64,000 nucleotides of DNA from Comamonas sp. 26 (GCF_002754475.1 NZ_PEFL01000001.1:496001-560000); one strand, 5' to 3'. Shown: positions 1-8,689, numbered from the stretch's first letter. The notes: a model not told the origin generated them from the sequence alone. Program-made: numbers and translations.

Positions 1-182
1 CTACCTATGGCGCGGCCACAGTGTCTGAGGAAGTCATGGCCTCTGATGAAGCCATTTGCCGCCTGAGCTGGGGCGCGCAGATCGTCGGCTTTGCACCCGC
101 CATGAGCGGGCTGGTAGCTAACGACAGTGTGTGGCTGGAAGTGCCTGAATCTGCGGTGGTGGTCGCGGTTACCGCCGGCTAA
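1..182 (+). CDS. C-terminal fragment of an unidentified protein
   Basis: An open frame enters from the left edge (first full codon at base 3) and ends at a TAA at 180-182, giving the last 59 residues of a protein. The piece is rich in Ala, Val and Gly and ends in a run of small hydrophobic residues (AVVVAVTAG). I do not recognise the family. A strong hairpin follows 19 bases after the stop. It is on the opposite strand from the Bug gene to its right, so the two are convergent. Confidence 0.55.
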   Translation, partial: TYGAATVSEEVMASDEAICRLSWGAQIVGFAPAMSGLVANDSVWLEVPESAVVVAVTAG

Positions 183-200
183 GCGTTTAACCTCCATAAA

Positions 201-234
201 AAAGCGCTGCAGTGTTTTGACACTCCAGCGCTTT
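201..234. terminator. Bidirectional rho-independent terminator
   Basis: The arms AAAGCGCTG and CAGCGCTTT enclose a second stem (AGTG/CACT) with a TTTTGA loop. The minus strand reads into six Ts, so it best serves the Bug receptor gene (stop at 299). The plus strand would close the partial gene. Its right half merges into a dispersed repeat. Confidence 0.75.
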
Positions 235-276
235 ATTGATAGGCGGTAGCTGCTATCTTTATTGAAGTAGCGGCCA
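226..276 (+). repeat. Dispersed intergenic repeat, family 1 (copy a)
   Basis: The segment around AGCGCTTTATTGATAGGCGG and the following GCTATCTTTATTG closely matches 4052-4096 in order and spacing. It belongs to a family built on an AGCGCTT core flanked by TAGCTG/GCTATC words, also seen near 23404, 46064, 57755 and, degenerately, 28251 and 49976. All clear copies are intergenic. Confidence 0.6.
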
Positions 277-298
277 CCGTGCTAGACAAGCTGCTTTG

Positions 299-1300
299 TC
301 AGTCCACCTTGAGGCCAATGGCCTTGATCAAGGGCGCAAAGCGGACACGCTCCTTGGCGTGATGGTCTACAAATGCCTGGCGGCTCATATTGGGCTCAGG
401 CGTGGAGCCAATGCCTTGCAGCACGTCGATCACATTTTTTTGCTCCAGCGCCTTGAGCACGCTGGCGCGCACGGCCTCCACCACGGACGCAGGCGTGCCT
501 GCGGGAGCGTAAATGCCGAATAAAGTGTCGGCATCAAAACCGGGCAGGCCGCTTTCGGCCAGCGTGGGGACTTTGGGGTAAAGCGGCGAGCGTTGCGGGC
601 TGCCAATAGCCAGCAGCTTGAGTTTTCCGGCCTCGACCTGCTTGAGGCCGGGACCCGGATCAAACCAGTACTGGAGCTGGCCGCTGAGCACATCGGTCAA
701 AGCCGGGCCTGCGCCTTTGTAGGGGATGTGGGTGGCATCGACCTTGGCAGCGCGCTTGAACATTTCGCCCGCCAGATGGGGCGAGCTGCCGGGACCGGGG
801 GAGCCATAAGACAGCTTGCCGGGGTTGGCCTGCAGGTGCTTGATGAAGTCCTGCACATTGCTCACGGGCAGGCTGGGGTTGGTTTCCAGAAACACATGCA
901 CGCGGGCCACGGCTGCGACAGGTATCAAATCCTTCTCGGGGTTGAAGGGCAGCTTGCTGTAAATCATCGGATTGATGCTGATGCCGCCGCCAGAGCTCAG
1001 CAGCAGCGTGTAGCCATCCTTGGGCGAGCGCACGGTTTCACCAATGCCGATATTGCCGTTGGCACCGGGCTTGTTGTCCACCACCACGGACTGGCCAAGC
1101 ACCTGGCTCATGGTAGGGGAGATGGCCCGGCCCATCACGTCGGCAGCGCCGCCGGGGGCGAAGTTGACGATTAGGCGGATAGGGCGGTCTGGCCACTTTT
1201 CAGAAGCCATGGCAGGGGCCGCAAATGCATTGCAAAGCAGGGCCGGAACGGCCGCCAGGCTCAGGCGGCGCAGGCAGTTGATGAGGGGTTTTGAAGGCAT
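299..1300 (-). CDS. Bug-family (TctC-type) tripartite tricarboxylate transporter receptor
   Basis: The 333-residue protein has an N-terminal signal peptide (hydrophobic stretch at residues 10-32, ending APAMAS). It then shows the Bug-family landmarks WPDRPIRLIVNFAPGGAADV, a GxNGNIG motif near residue 85, and the usual end IGLKVD. Family members bind small carboxylates in the periplasm. AAGGAG stands seven bases before the ATG. It lies 66 bases downstream of the benzoylformate decarboxylase gene on the same strand, so the two are probably co-transcribed and the ligand may be an aromatic or alpha-keto acid (inference). No membrane TctA/TctB genes are nearby. Confidence 0.9.
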   Translation of the reverse strand: MPSKPLINCLRRLSLAAVPALLCNAFAAPAMASEKWPDRPIRLIVNFAPGGAADVMGRAISPTMSQVLGQSVVVDNKPGANGNIGIGETVRSPKDGYTLLLSSGGGISINPMIYSKLPFNPEKDLIPVAAVARVHVFLETNPSLPVSNVQDFIKHLQANPGKLSYGSPGPGSSPHLAGEMFKRAAKVDATHIPYKGAGPALTDVLSGQLQYWFDPGPGLKQVEAGKLKLLAIGSPQRSPLYPKVPTLAESGLPGFDADTLFGIYAPAGTPASVVEAVRASVLKALEQKNVIDVLQGIGSTPEPNMSRQAFVDHHAKERVRFAPLIKAIGLKVD

Positions 1301-1366
1301 GTCTTGTCTCCTTGGACAGGTTTTTTATCAATCCGCCTCGAACGGGCGGTCATTTTTTGAGATTTT

Positions 1367-2980
1367 TCAGGCCACCTCGACCTCAACCACGATGGGGCGA
1401 GGGTGGGCAATCGTTTCCGCCAGGACTCGGCTGAGCTGACTGGCGTCTTCCACATGGATGCCATCACAGCCGTGGCCCTTGGCGAGAGCAACGAAGTCGA
1501 GATCGGGCAGCTCCGTGCCTTCTACCTTTTCACCGTCGCGGTAGCCAAAGACTTTGGAGAAGTCTTGCAGTGCGGCGTAGCGGCGGTTCTTGAGAATCAC
1601 AAAGGTGATGGGCAGGCGCAGATTGGCTGCCGACCACAGTGCCTGAATCGCATACATGGCGGAGCCGTCGCCAATCACGGCAATCACTTTTTTCTCGGGT
1701 TTGGCCAGAGCGATGCCGACAGCCGCAGGCATGCTGTGGCCTAGCCCACCGCTGCACATGGTGAAAAAGGTCTCGCTGTGAAAGATGGGCAGATAGGTCT
1801 GAATCGTGGAGCGTGAGCTGGGGGCCTCTTCCACGATGATGCTGTGTGGGTCGCGCACGCTGGCCAGTGTGTGCATGGCAAACGCGACCGACATGCGCTC
1901 ACCCGCAGCGGGTGCAGCAGGCACGGGCGGTGTGGGCTTGCGCGCTGGCGCTGGGCGCTGCGCCAGTTGCGGGCGACTCAGCAATTCTTCGATGCCCAGC
2001 TTGATATTGCCCACGGCAGCCGTGCCCACGGGTGCCCAGGCCGCGATGGCCGGGTCTTCAATCAGCTGGAACAGCTCGGAGCCAACGGGGATGAATGGAC
2101 CCTCGCCTTCCACGTGGTAGGTGAAGGCGGCAGCGCCAAGGGCGAAAATTTTGTCATAGGGGCCCAGCAGGTCCACGATGCGCTCGCGCATGGCGGGCAG
2201 AAATCCGGCAAACAGCGGGTGATCTTCGGGGAAACTGCAGCGGCCGCTCATGGGCGCTACAAACACACGGGCCTGATGGCGCTCGGCCAGTGCCACGACG
2301 GCATCCCACGCGCCAGCGCGGTCTACGGCAGCGCCCACGACAAAAGCCGGTGTCTTGGCGGCATCAAGTGCATGGCCTATGGCAGCCAACGTTTGCGGGT
2401 TGGGGCGGGTTTCAAAGCCAATGCTGCGCAGCGTGATGGGCTCGCAGGGCTTGTCCCAGTCATCCGCAGGAATGGAGACAAACACAGGGCCGCGTGGCTC
2501 CTGCATGGCGATGTAGTAGGCGCGGGCCAGTGCCTGGGGTACATCTTCGGCGCGGGCGGGCTCGCAGCTCCATTTGACATAGGGCTTGGGCAGCTCTGCA
2601 GCGTCGCGCGAATGCAAAAACGGGTCGAACTGCAGCAAAGAGCGCGTTTGCTGGCCGGCCGTGATGACCATGGGCGTGCGGTTCTTGAAGGCCGTGAAGA
2701 TATTGGCCATGGCGTGGCCCACGCCAGCGGCCGAGTGCAGGTTGACAAAACTGGCATTGCGTGTGGCCTGTGCATAACCGTCGGCCATGCCGACAACGAC
2801 GGCTTCCTGCAGGCCCAGCTCGTACGAGAAGTCTTCGGGGTAGTCACGAAACAGCGGCAGCTCGGTCGAGCCGGGGTTGCCGAAGATGCGCGTCATGCCC
2901 AGCTCGCGCAGCATGGCGATGACGGCATGGCGGACGGTGTGGGTGTCTTGCGGGAGTGTGGTTTGAGGCGTGACTTGCAA
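1367..2980 (-). CDS. mdlC: Benzoylformate decarboxylase (ThDP-dependent)
   Basis: The 537-residue protein has the three-domain layout of ThDP-dependent decarboxylases. Visible active-site elements match known benzoylformate decarboxylases: Ser38 in NPGST, the ThDP-activating Glu59, His82 in NLHSAAG, and a second His in FPEDHPLF. The cofactor motif begins GDGS and ends about 30 residues later at KN. The enzyme converts benzoylformate to benzaldehyde and CO2 in mandelate breakdown. It is divergent from a LysR gene 113 bases away and is followed by a Bug receptor. No mandelate dehydrogenase or benzaldehyde dehydrogenase lies in the window, so another 2-keto acid substrate remains possible. Confidence 0.85.
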   Translation of the reverse strand: MQVTPQTTLPQDTHTVRHAVIAMLRELGMTRIFGNPGSTELPLFRDYPEDFSYELGLQEAVVVGMADGYAQATRNASFVNLHSAAGVGHAMANIFTAFKNRTPMVITAGQQTRSLLQFDPFLHSRDAAELPKPYVKWSCEPARAEDVPQALARAYYIAMQEPRGPVFVSIPADDWDKPCEPITLRSIGFETRPNPQTLAAIGHALDAAKTPAFVVGAAVDRAGAWDAVVALAERHQARVFVAPMSGRCSFPEDHPLFAGFLPAMRERIVDLLGPYDKIFALGAAAFTYHVEGEGPFIPVGSELFQLIEDPAIAAWAPVGTAAVGNIKLGIEELLSRPQLAQRPAPARKPTPPVPAAPAAGERMSVAFAMHTLASVRDPHSIIVEEAPSSRSTIQTYLPIFHSETFFTMCSGGLGHSMPAAVGIALAKPEKKVIAVIGDGSAMYAIQALWSAANLRLPITFVILKNRRYAALQDFSKVFGYRDGEKVEGTELPDLDFVALAKGHGCDGIHVEDASQLSRVLAETIAHPRPIVVEVEVA

Positions 2981-3093
2981 AGTGTGTTTCCTTGATCTGG
3001 CGGCTCTTCATGGGCTGGAGCGCTTCTGAGGGAATCTTGCATGGCCTCATAATTTCCAGCAATTGAATAAATCATCTAAGAGATATTCGTTTC
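2981..3093. promoter_or_regulatory. Divergent promoter/operator region, mdlC and lysR
   Basis: This 113-base AT-rich space separates the divergent starts of the decarboxylase and LysR genes, the usual place for LysR binding. A short interrupted palindrome, GAATA (3065-3069) with TATTC (3084-3088), lies just before the regulator ATG. It is too weak to call an operator with certainty. Confidence 0.45.
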
Positions 3094-3999
3094 ATGGATA
3101 TATCGGGTCTGGATCTGAATTTGTTGCGCGTCTTTGATGCGGTGTTCAGGCACGGCAGTGTCAGTCGTGCGGCACTGGAGGTGGGGTTATCGCAGCCTGC
3201 AGCCAGTCAGGCTGTGACGCGGCTGCGCCAGTTACTCGGTGACCCTCTGTTTGAGCGCATGCATGGCGGAGTGCGCCCCACGCCGCGCGCCGAGAGGCTG
3301 GCCCGAGCGGTGCGTTCGGCCCTGGCTACACTGGAGGTGGCGCTGGCCGAGGCGCATACCTTTGATCCCTTGGAGGCGAGTCAGTGCTTTCGCATTCATC
3401 TCAGCGATATTGGCGAGGCCCGTTTTTTGCCACCGCTGATACAGGCCTTGCGAGAGAAAGCGCCGAACGTGAAGCTGGAGACGCTGCCCATGCCCATGGG
3501 GGAGATTGCCGATGCGCTGGACCGTGGCTCACTGGACATTGCCATCGGTTTTTTGCCCGGTGTAACGGGCACCAAGCAGCAGGTCTTGCTTTCGGACCAC
3601 TATGCCGTGCTGCTGCGGCAGGCACACCCTGTGCTCAAGGGTTTGAAGAACAAGCGGCTTGGCCCTGAGCATTTGCAGGGCCTGGACTATGTGGCGGTGC
3701 GTTCGCACTCAGAGACTTTGCGCATTTTGCGCACGCTGGAGTTGCAGAACCAGATACGCCTCTCGGCGGCGCACTTCATGGCCGTGCCTTCCATCGTGCG
3801 CCAGAGTGATCTGGCCGTCATCATGCCGGCCGAGATTGCGGACACGTTTGAGCAAATGGGCGGCTATGCGGTGCTGCAGGCCGATCTGCCCGAAAGCGCG
3901 TTTGATGTCTCCCTGCACTGGAGCTGGCGCTTTGAGCGCGAACCCGCCAACCAGTGGTTGCGTGCGCTGGTCAGCGAGGTGTTTCAGCTGCACACATAA
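3094..3999 (+). CDS. LysR-family transcriptional regulator
   Basis: The 301-residue protein has an N-terminal winged helix-turn-helix (about residues 6-63: LNLLRVFDAVFRHGSVSRAA, then SQPAASQAVTRLR) and a C-terminal substrate-binding domain (about 90-295). It is divergent from mdlC and next to an aromatic-acid transporter. The likely role is inducer-dependent control of this catabolic locus and of itself, with benzoylformate or a related acid as plausible effector (inference from position). The stop at 3999 is followed by a terminator. Confidence 0.9.
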   Translation: MDISGLDLNLLRVFDAVFRHGSVSRAALEVGLSQPAASQAVTRLRQLLGDPLFERMHGGVRPTPRAERLARAVRSALATLEVALAEAHTFDPLEASQCFRIHLSDIGEARFLPPLIQALREKAPNVKLETLPMPMGEIADALDRGSLDIAIGFLPGVTGTKQQVLLSDHYAVLLRQAHPVLKGLKNKRLGPEHLQGLDYVAVRSHSETLRILRTLELQNQIRLSAAHFMAVPSIVRQSDLAVIMPAEIADTFEQMGGYAVLQADLPESAFDVSLHWSWRFEREPANQWLRALVSEVFQLHT

Positions 4000-4030
4000 A
4001 CAGGATCAGCAAGAGAGTCAGGCATGAAAA

Positions 4031-4060
4031 AAGCGCCAGGCTTTTAAGGCTCTGGCGCTT
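4031..4060. terminator. Bidirectional terminator between lysR and the MFS gene
   Basis: AAGCGCCAG and CTGGCGCTT form a stem around a smaller inner hairpin, with A/T runs on both sides. It separates two convergent genes. The right arm continues into a family 1 repeat. Confidence 0.75.
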
Positions 4061-4096
4061 TACTGATATGTGGTAGAAGCTATCTTTATTGCAGTT
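4052..4096 (+). repeat. Dispersed intergenic repeat, family 1 (copy b)
   Basis: This copy shares the order GGCGCTTTACTGATA, GTGGTAG, GCTATCTTTATTG with copy a at 226-276. Both copies sit at the 3' side of a terminator stem and run up to, or into, the stop of a minus-strand gene. Confidence 0.6.
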
Positions 4097-5342
4097 CTTT
4101 GCCCTTGAGTTCAGGAATCAGGAAAGCCGTGGCCAGCATGTCCAGCACATAGATGGCGGCCAGCAGGGCGATGGCGACCTGGAAGGAATAGGCCATGGCC
4201 AGAGCGCCAATCACCACCGGGCCAAAGCCGCCGACCGCGCGGCCGATGTTGAACAGCACGTTCTGCGCCGTGGCACGGGCTTCGGTGGGGTAAGCCTCGC
4301 TGATGACGGCGCCGTAGCCGCCCATCATGCCGTTGACGAACAAGCCCATGATGGCACCCACCCACAGCATGGCGGTGGGGTCGCTGAGCTGGGAATAGGT
4401 CAGTACCGAGATGACTGAGCCGACCTGGAAGATCAGGAAGGTGGGCTTGCGGCCAATGCGGTCGGCCATCTGGCCAAAGACCCAGATACCGACGGACATG
4501 CCGATGATGGTGGCGGCCGTCCACATGGAGGACTTGGTCAGGCTGAAGCCCATTTGCTTGGACAGGAAGCTGGGCATCCAGATCATGATGCCGTAATAGC
4601 CGAAGTTTTGAACCGAAGTCAGCACGATCACGCCCAGGCTGACTTTGGTTGTGGCCTTGTCCTTCATCAGCAGTTTCAGGCATTGCATGGCTGAGGGCTG
4701 GTCTTTGGGGTCGCGCGCCGTAAACACTTCGGGCTCATGCAGCTTGTTGCGGATGACCCAGGCCACGACCGCAGGAATCACACCCACCAGAAACATGCCG
4801 CGCCAGCCGATGGAAGGCAGCAGCAGCGGGGTCAGCACGGCGGCGCCGAGCACACCCAGTTGCCAGCCCAGTGCCACATAGGACGATACGCGGGCACGGT
4901 GGCGGGCAGGCCAGGCTTCAGCGGCCAACGCCATGCCAATGCCGAACTCGCCGCCCAGACCAATGCCGGCAATGGTGCGGTAGATCAGCAGGTCCCAGTA
5001 GCCCTGCGCAAAAGCGCACAGGCCGGTAAAGACCGCGAACAGCACAATCGTCCAGGTCAGCACGCGGATGCGGCCGTACTTGTCGCTGAGAATGCCGAAA
5101 AAGATGCCGCCGAAGACAGCGCCGATCAGCGTCCATGTCACCAGCGAGCCAGCTTGACCGGGAGTGAGGTTAAGGTCGGCTGAAATAGCCGAAAGCATGA
5201 AGCCCAGAATCAACAGATCAAAGCCGTCCATGGCGTAGCCGACGGCTGAGCCCATGAGTGCTTTCCAGCTGTATCCGTTGACTTCTGTTGGTGCGCTGGG
5301 CGCGGCTGAGCCAGCCACAGCGCTAGTGGTTTTAGTGGTCAC
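4086..5342 (-). CDS. MFS transporter, aromatic acid:H+ symporter (AAHS) type
   Basis: The 418-residue protein has about 12 hydrophobic segments in two sets of six. The motif GxLxDKxGR is visible after the second segment (GILSDKYGR), with a partial repeat in the second half (GQMADRIGRKP). An Asp in the first helix (MDGFDLLILGF) is typical of AAHS members such as PcaK and BenK. Family members import aromatic acids using the proton gradient. Beside mdlC and a LysR regulator it probably imports the acid that this locus consumes (inference). Confidence 0.85.
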   Translation of the reverse strand: MTTKTTSAVAGSAAPSAPTEVNGYSWKALMGSAVGYAMDGFDLLILGFMLSAISADLNLTPGQAGSLVTWTLIGAVFGGIFFGILSDKYGRIRVLTWTIVLFAVFTGLCAFAQGYWDLLIYRTIAGIGLGGEFGIGMALAAEAWPARHRARVSSYVALGWQLGVLGAAVLTPLLLPSIGWRGMFLVGVIPAVVAWVIRNKLHEPEVFTARDPKDQPSAMQCLKLLMKDKATTKVSLGVIVLTSVQNFGYYGIMIWMPSFLSKQMGFSLTKSSMWTAATIIGMSVGIWVFGQMADRIGRKPTFLIFQVGSVISVLTYSQLSDPTAMLWVGAIMGLFVNGMMGGYGAVISEAYPTEARATAQNVLFNIGRAVGGFGPVVIGALAMAYSFQVAIALLAAIYVLDMLATAFLIPELKGKELQ

Positions 5343-5591
5343 GGGTGAGTCCTAGAGCAAAGGCGGATTCTCGTGAGCTGCGGCTGCTTTTTCCGGGAAA
5401 AGCACAGCCCTCGCCGGGCGAATGACCGGCGCGTGGGCACGCGGCGTGCGTGCAGCATCCTTGGGGTGCAACGGGCACGAGAAAATCCTTGAGAGAGGGG
5501 TGAGCGGCTGGAGCATTGCAGCGCCATCTGCACGCATTTCTGCAAGCTGCAAAAAGGGCAGGGGCGCAATGAGGCCTCTGTAAAAAGCGAA

Positions 5592-5621
5592 AAGCCCCAA
5601 GAGCTTGCGCGCTTGGGGCTT
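5592..5621 (-). terminator. Terminator downstream of the second tRNA-Met
   Basis: AAGCCCCAAG and CTTGGGGCTT form a perfect 10-bp stem with a 10-base loop. On the minus strand it follows the tRNA CCA end by six bases and leads into a T-rich stretch. The 285 bases between here and the MFS start hold only a short hairpin near 5384-5401 (GCTTTT/AAAAGC). Confidence 0.85.
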
Positions 5622-5626
5622 AAATT

Positions 5627-5703
5627 TGGTGGTCGTAGCGGGACTCGAACCTGCGACATCAGCATTATGAATGCTGCGCTCTAACCAACTGAGCTATACG
5701 ACC
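5627..5703 (-). tRNA. tRNA-Met (anticodon CAT), copy 2
   Basis: This 77-base tRNA has acceptor stem GGTCGTA/TACGACC, D-loop AGTTGGTTA, anticodon stem CAGCA/TGCTG around loop TTCATAA, T-loop TTCGAGT and an encoded CCA. It is identical in sequence to the tRNA at 5833-5909. The body resembles elongator tRNA-Met. A tRNA-Ile read through lysidine also has anticodon CAT, so Ile2 is the alternative. Confidence 0.93.
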
Positions 5704-5794
5704 GACAGCCCGTAATTGTATAGGAAGAAATGGCCTTGGCAGCCAAGTTGGGAATTTTTGTACGCAGGCTGCAGAGAGCGTTGCTGCAAAGAAA

Positions 5795-5826
5795 AAACCG
5801 CAGTGCTTTTGCAAACACTGCGGTTT
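5795..5826 (-). terminator. Terminator between the two tRNA-Met genes
   Basis: AAACCGCAGTG and CACTGCGGTTT form a perfect 11-bp stem with a 10-base loop, followed on the minus strand by a run of six Ts that begins inside the stem. It lies seven bases past the CCA end of the upstream tRNA. Confidence 0.9.
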
Positions 5827-5832
5827 CTTGTC

Positions 5833-5909
5833 TGGTGGTCGTAGCGGGACTCGAACCTGCGACATCAGCATTATGAATGCTGCGCTCTAACCAACTGAGC
5901 TATACGACC
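5833..5909 (-). tRNA. tRNA-Met (anticodon CAT), copy 1
   Basis: Base-for-base identical to the tRNA at 5627-5703, including the encoded CCA. It is transcribed first and has its own promoter-like TATAAT 11 bases upstream and its own terminator downstream. Confidence 0.93.
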
Positions 5910-5919
5910 TGAGAAAGCG

Positions 5920-5925
5920 ATTATA
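5920..5925 (-). promoter_or_regulatory. -10 box of the tRNA-Met promoter
   Basis: On the minus strand a perfect TATAAT (within GCATATAATCGC) stands 11 bases before the mature 5' end of the first tRNA-Met. The -35 region is not obvious; TTCCTC with a 16-17 base spacer is the best match. Confidence 0.6.
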
Positions 5926-5934
5926 TGCAGAAAA

Positions 5935-5982
5935 ATGACCGGAGGAAGTAAAGAAGGTGTTTTTGCTTCAAAAATCGGTCAT
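5935..5982 (-). terminator. Probable terminator of the crotonase gene
   Basis: ATGACCG (5935-5941) pairs with CGGTCAT (5976-5982), and an inner GAAG/CTTC pair lies between them. On the minus strand the hairpin is followed by TTTTTC, 15 bases past the crotonase stop and just before the tRNA promoter. Confidence 0.6.
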
Positions 5983-5996
5983 CGGCTGCATAGTGC

Positions 5997-6776
5997 TTAC
6001 TGGTGGGTGAAGTTGGCAGGGCGCTTGTTCATGAAGGCGTCCATGCCTTCCTTCTGGTCCTGCGTGGCAAACAGCGCCTGGAACAGGCGGCGCTCAAACA
6101 TCACGCCATCATTCAAGCTGCCTTCAAAGGCGCGGTTCACGGACTCCTTGGCGGCCATCACAGCCAACTGCGAGAAGCCGCTGATGATGATGGCGGCGCC
6201 CAGCGTCTCTTCCATCATTTGCGCGTAAGGCACGACGCGGCTGACCAGGCCTGCACGCTCGGCTTCGTGGGCGTCCATCATGCGGGAGGTCAGCACCATG
6301 TCCATGGCCTTGGATTTGCCCACGGCGCGGGGCAGGCGCTGTGTGCCGCCAGCGCCAGGGATCACACCCAGCTTGATTTCGGGCTGGCCGAACTTGGCGG
6401 TGTCTGCGGCAATGATGAAGTCGCACATCATGGCCAGCTCGCAGCCGCCACCCAGTGCAAAGCCGCTGACGGCGGCAATCACGGGTTTGCGGATGCTGCG
6501 AATGGTTTCCCAGTTGCGGGTGATGTAGTCGCCGCCGTAGGTGTCGGCAAAGTTGTACTTGGCCATGGCACCGATGTCGGCACCGGCGGCAAAGGCACGC
6601 TCGCTGCCGGTGATGATCATGCAGCCAATGCTTTTGTCGGCATCAAACTTCTTGAGCGCATCGCCCAGCTCATCCATGAGCTGATCGTTCAGTGCGTTGA
6701 GCTGTTTGGGGCGGTTCAGGGTGATGATGCCGACTTTTTCCGCTTCGACGCGGACTTCGATGGTTTCGTAGGCCAA
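5997..6776 (-). CDS. Enoyl-CoA hydratase (crotonase family)
   Basis: The 259-residue length is typical for the family. It has the oxyanion-hole segment AFAAGADI and two acidic catalytic positions seen in hydratases: the Glu in [11 protein letters not shown] and the Glu in [17 protein letters not shown]. It should add water to a 2-enoyl-CoA in beta-oxidation or aromatic-CoA breakdown. It is a single gene, so the pathway cannot be fixed; PaaF-like or short-chain specificity are both possible. The start has TAGCAGGAGACAA before the ATG. The 95-base gap to the next minus-strand gene holds an imperfect CTGGCTGC hairpin. Confidence 0.92.
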   Translation of the reverse strand: MAYETIEVRVEAEKVGIITLNRPKQLNALNDQLMDELGDALKKFDADKSIGCMIITGSERAFAAGADIGAMAKYNFADTYGGDYITRNWETIRSIRKPVIAAVSGFALGGGCELAMMCDFIIAADTAKFGQPEIKLGVIPGAGGTQRLPRAVGKSKAMDMVLTSRMMDAHEAERAGLVSRVVPYAQMMEETLGAAIIISGFSQLAVMAAKESVNRAFEGSLNDGVMFERRLFQALFATQDQKEGMDAFMNKRPANFTHQ

Positions 6777-6871
6777 GTTTGTCTCCTGCTAAATATGAAT
6801 TGTTGTGCCAAGAATAACCGCTGAGGCTGGCTGCCAGCTAGCCTGCAGCAGCCAGGCTTGGTCACTGCGTC

Positions 6872-8689
6872 TTATTCGGAAACGCCCGTCAGCCAGCGCT
6901 CTGCAGCGGTTTTGTCGCTGATCTCCAGTCCCAGATTGCTGATGGTCTTGGCGCTATCTGCATCCTCGCTGGCGGTTTTGGCTGGTAGCGGGCTCAGGTT
7001 CAGTGGCAGCTCAAGCATCAACCGGTCGCGCGCGACCCAGGCGGTGACTTGATTGGAGCCGCCTGCGTACAGCAACACATCGTCCAGTTTGCCGATACGC
7101 CAGCACTGGCCGTCTGCCTCAAGGGCCAGCCATTCGTCGCCCGCCATCATGCCAGCCTGCTCGGCAGGGCCGTCGCGCAGCACGGTCTTGATCTGCACGC
7201 TGTGGTTCTCCTGCACGCGCAGGCCCAGTTTTTGCGCCAGCTGGGCGGGTTCCACCTTGGTGCTGATGCCATGCTGGGCCAGCAGCTCGCGCAGCGGCAG
7301 ATCGTTGGTGGAGTGCACCCAGTCTTTCAGTTGCTGGGCGATGTCGGCATTGCCCAGTTCGGTCACCACGGCCAGCACATCGGCTTCGTTGATGGGGCCG
7401 CCTTCGCTTTTGCGCCACAGGCCGCGCATCACATCGTCAAGGCTGCTGCGGCCCTTGTCTCCAGCGTTATTGCGCAGGGTCAGATCAAGGCATAGCGCCA
7501 CCAGCGAGCCCTTGGTGTAGTAGCTGACCGTGTGGTTGGCCGTGTTTTCGTCCTGGCGGTAGTACTTGACCCATGCGTCAAAGCTGGACTCGGCTACGGA
7601 CTGCACATGGCGACCCGGCGTCTGCAGCACCTGATTGATGGTGCGGGTGATGAGCTTGAGGTACAGGGCGCTGTCGATGAGCCCGGCGCGGCGCAGGAAC
7701 AGGTCGTCGTAGTAGCTGGTGAAGCCTTCAAAGAACCACAGCAGCTCGGTGTAGTTTTCCTGCTCGTAGTCGTAGCGGGCAAATTCCGCCGGGCGCAGGC
7801 GCTTGACGTTCCAGGTGTGAAAGTACTCGTGGCTGATCAGGCCCAGCAGGGTGTTGTAGCCCTCGCCAGCCTTGGCCTCACCCTTGCGCGGCAGGTCGCG
7901 GCGGCCGCAGATCAGGGCGGTGCTGTTGCGGTGCTCCAGCCCGCCGTAGTTGTCGTCCACCACATTGAGCATGAAGACATAGCGATCCATGGGCGGCTGG
8001 CTGCCATCGACATGCCAGAAAGCGATTTCGGTTTCGCAAATCTTTTGGGTGTCGGCCAGCAGGCGCTCGCCATCAAAGCTGGGGGCGGCACCGGCCACCA
8101 CAAACTCGTGCGGCACGCCGCCAGCCACAAAGCTGCCGCGCCAGAACTGGCCCATTTCCACTGGGCAGTCCACCAGCTCGTCGTAATGGGCGGCGGTGTA
8201 GAGGCCAAAGCCGTTGGCATTGACTCGGGCTGGCGTCAGGCCGGTGGCGACTTGCCAGTCCTCGGTGGCGGCGCTGCTCAGCAGCTCCAGCGCATGGGGC
8301 TGGCTTTCTTGGCCGTGCACGCGCAGGCACAGGCTGGTGCCGTTGAAAAAGCCACGGCGGCGGTCCAGCCAGGCGGTACGAACCGAGGTGTCGTAAGCGC
8401 AAACTTGATAGCTGATAACGCATTCTGCATCTGCGCTACAGGCAATTTTCCATTGATTTTTGCTGAGCTGCTCTGCGGGAACGGGCTGCCCGTTTTGGGT
8501 GGCGCTCAGGCTTTGCAGGTTCTTGGAGAACTCGCGCACCAGATAGCTGCCGGGAATCCACACAGGCAGCGACAGAAGCTGGTCGGCTGCAGGCTTTGTG
8601 ATGTGCAGCTGAACATCAAAAAGATGAGCATCTACCGCGCTGGCCTGCACGGTGTAGCGAATGCCGGGGGCATGGGAAACGGTCGTCAT
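6872..8689 (-). CDS. M61-family metallopeptidase with PDZ domain
   Basis: The zinc motif HEYFH lies in LISHEYFHTWNVKRLRP near the middle of the protein, as in M61 glycyl-aminopeptidases. The N-terminal part is a beta-rich domain, and a PDZ-like segment (VLRDGPAEQAGMMAGDEWLAL) sits near residues 510-560. I take the ATG at 8687-8689 (605 residues) because GGAG lies eight bases upstream; the longer frame to 8746 adds an unlikely Arg/Cys-rich lead. No signal peptide is seen, suggesting a cytoplasmic peptidase. An inverted repeat (8708-8716 with 8764-8772) lies in its leader. Confidence 0.9.
   Translation of the reverse strand: MTTVSHAPGIRYTVQASAVDAHLFDVQLHITKPAADQLLSLPVWIPGSYLVREFSKNLQSLSATQNGQPVPAEQLSKNQWKIACSADAECVISYQVCAYDTSVRTAWLDRRRGFFNGTSLCLRVHGQESQPHALELLSSAATEDWQVATGLTPARVNANGFGLYTAAHYDELVDCPVEMGQFWRGSFVAGGVPHEFVVAGAAPSFDGERLLADTQKICETEIAFWHVDGSQPPMDRYVFMLNVVDDNYGGLEHRNSTALICGRRDLPRKGEAKAGEGYNTLLGLISHEYFHTWNVKRLRPAEFARYDYEQENYTELLWFFEGFTSYYDDLFLRRAGLIDSALYLKLITRTINQVLQTPGRHVQSVAESSFDAWVKYYRQDENTANHTVSYYTKGSLVALCLDLTLRNNAGDKGRSSLDDVMRGLWRKSEGGPINEADVLAVVTELGNADIAQQLKDWVHSTNDLPLRELLAQHGISTKVEPAQLAQKLGLRVQENHSVQIKTVLRDGPAEQAGMMAGDEWLALEADGQCWRIGKLDDVLLYAGGSNQVTAWVARDRLMLELPLNLSPLPAKTASEDADSAKTISNLGLEISDKTAAERWLTGVSE

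Noticed and set aside
1322-1372. Hairpin CCGCC/GGCGG with a plus-strand T-run between mdlC and the Bug gene
   Set aside because: The T-run is on the wrong strand for either gene, so I did not call a terminator.
1844-2995. 383-residue frame antisense to mdlC
   Set aside because: Shadow frame of a gene with intact active-site motifs.
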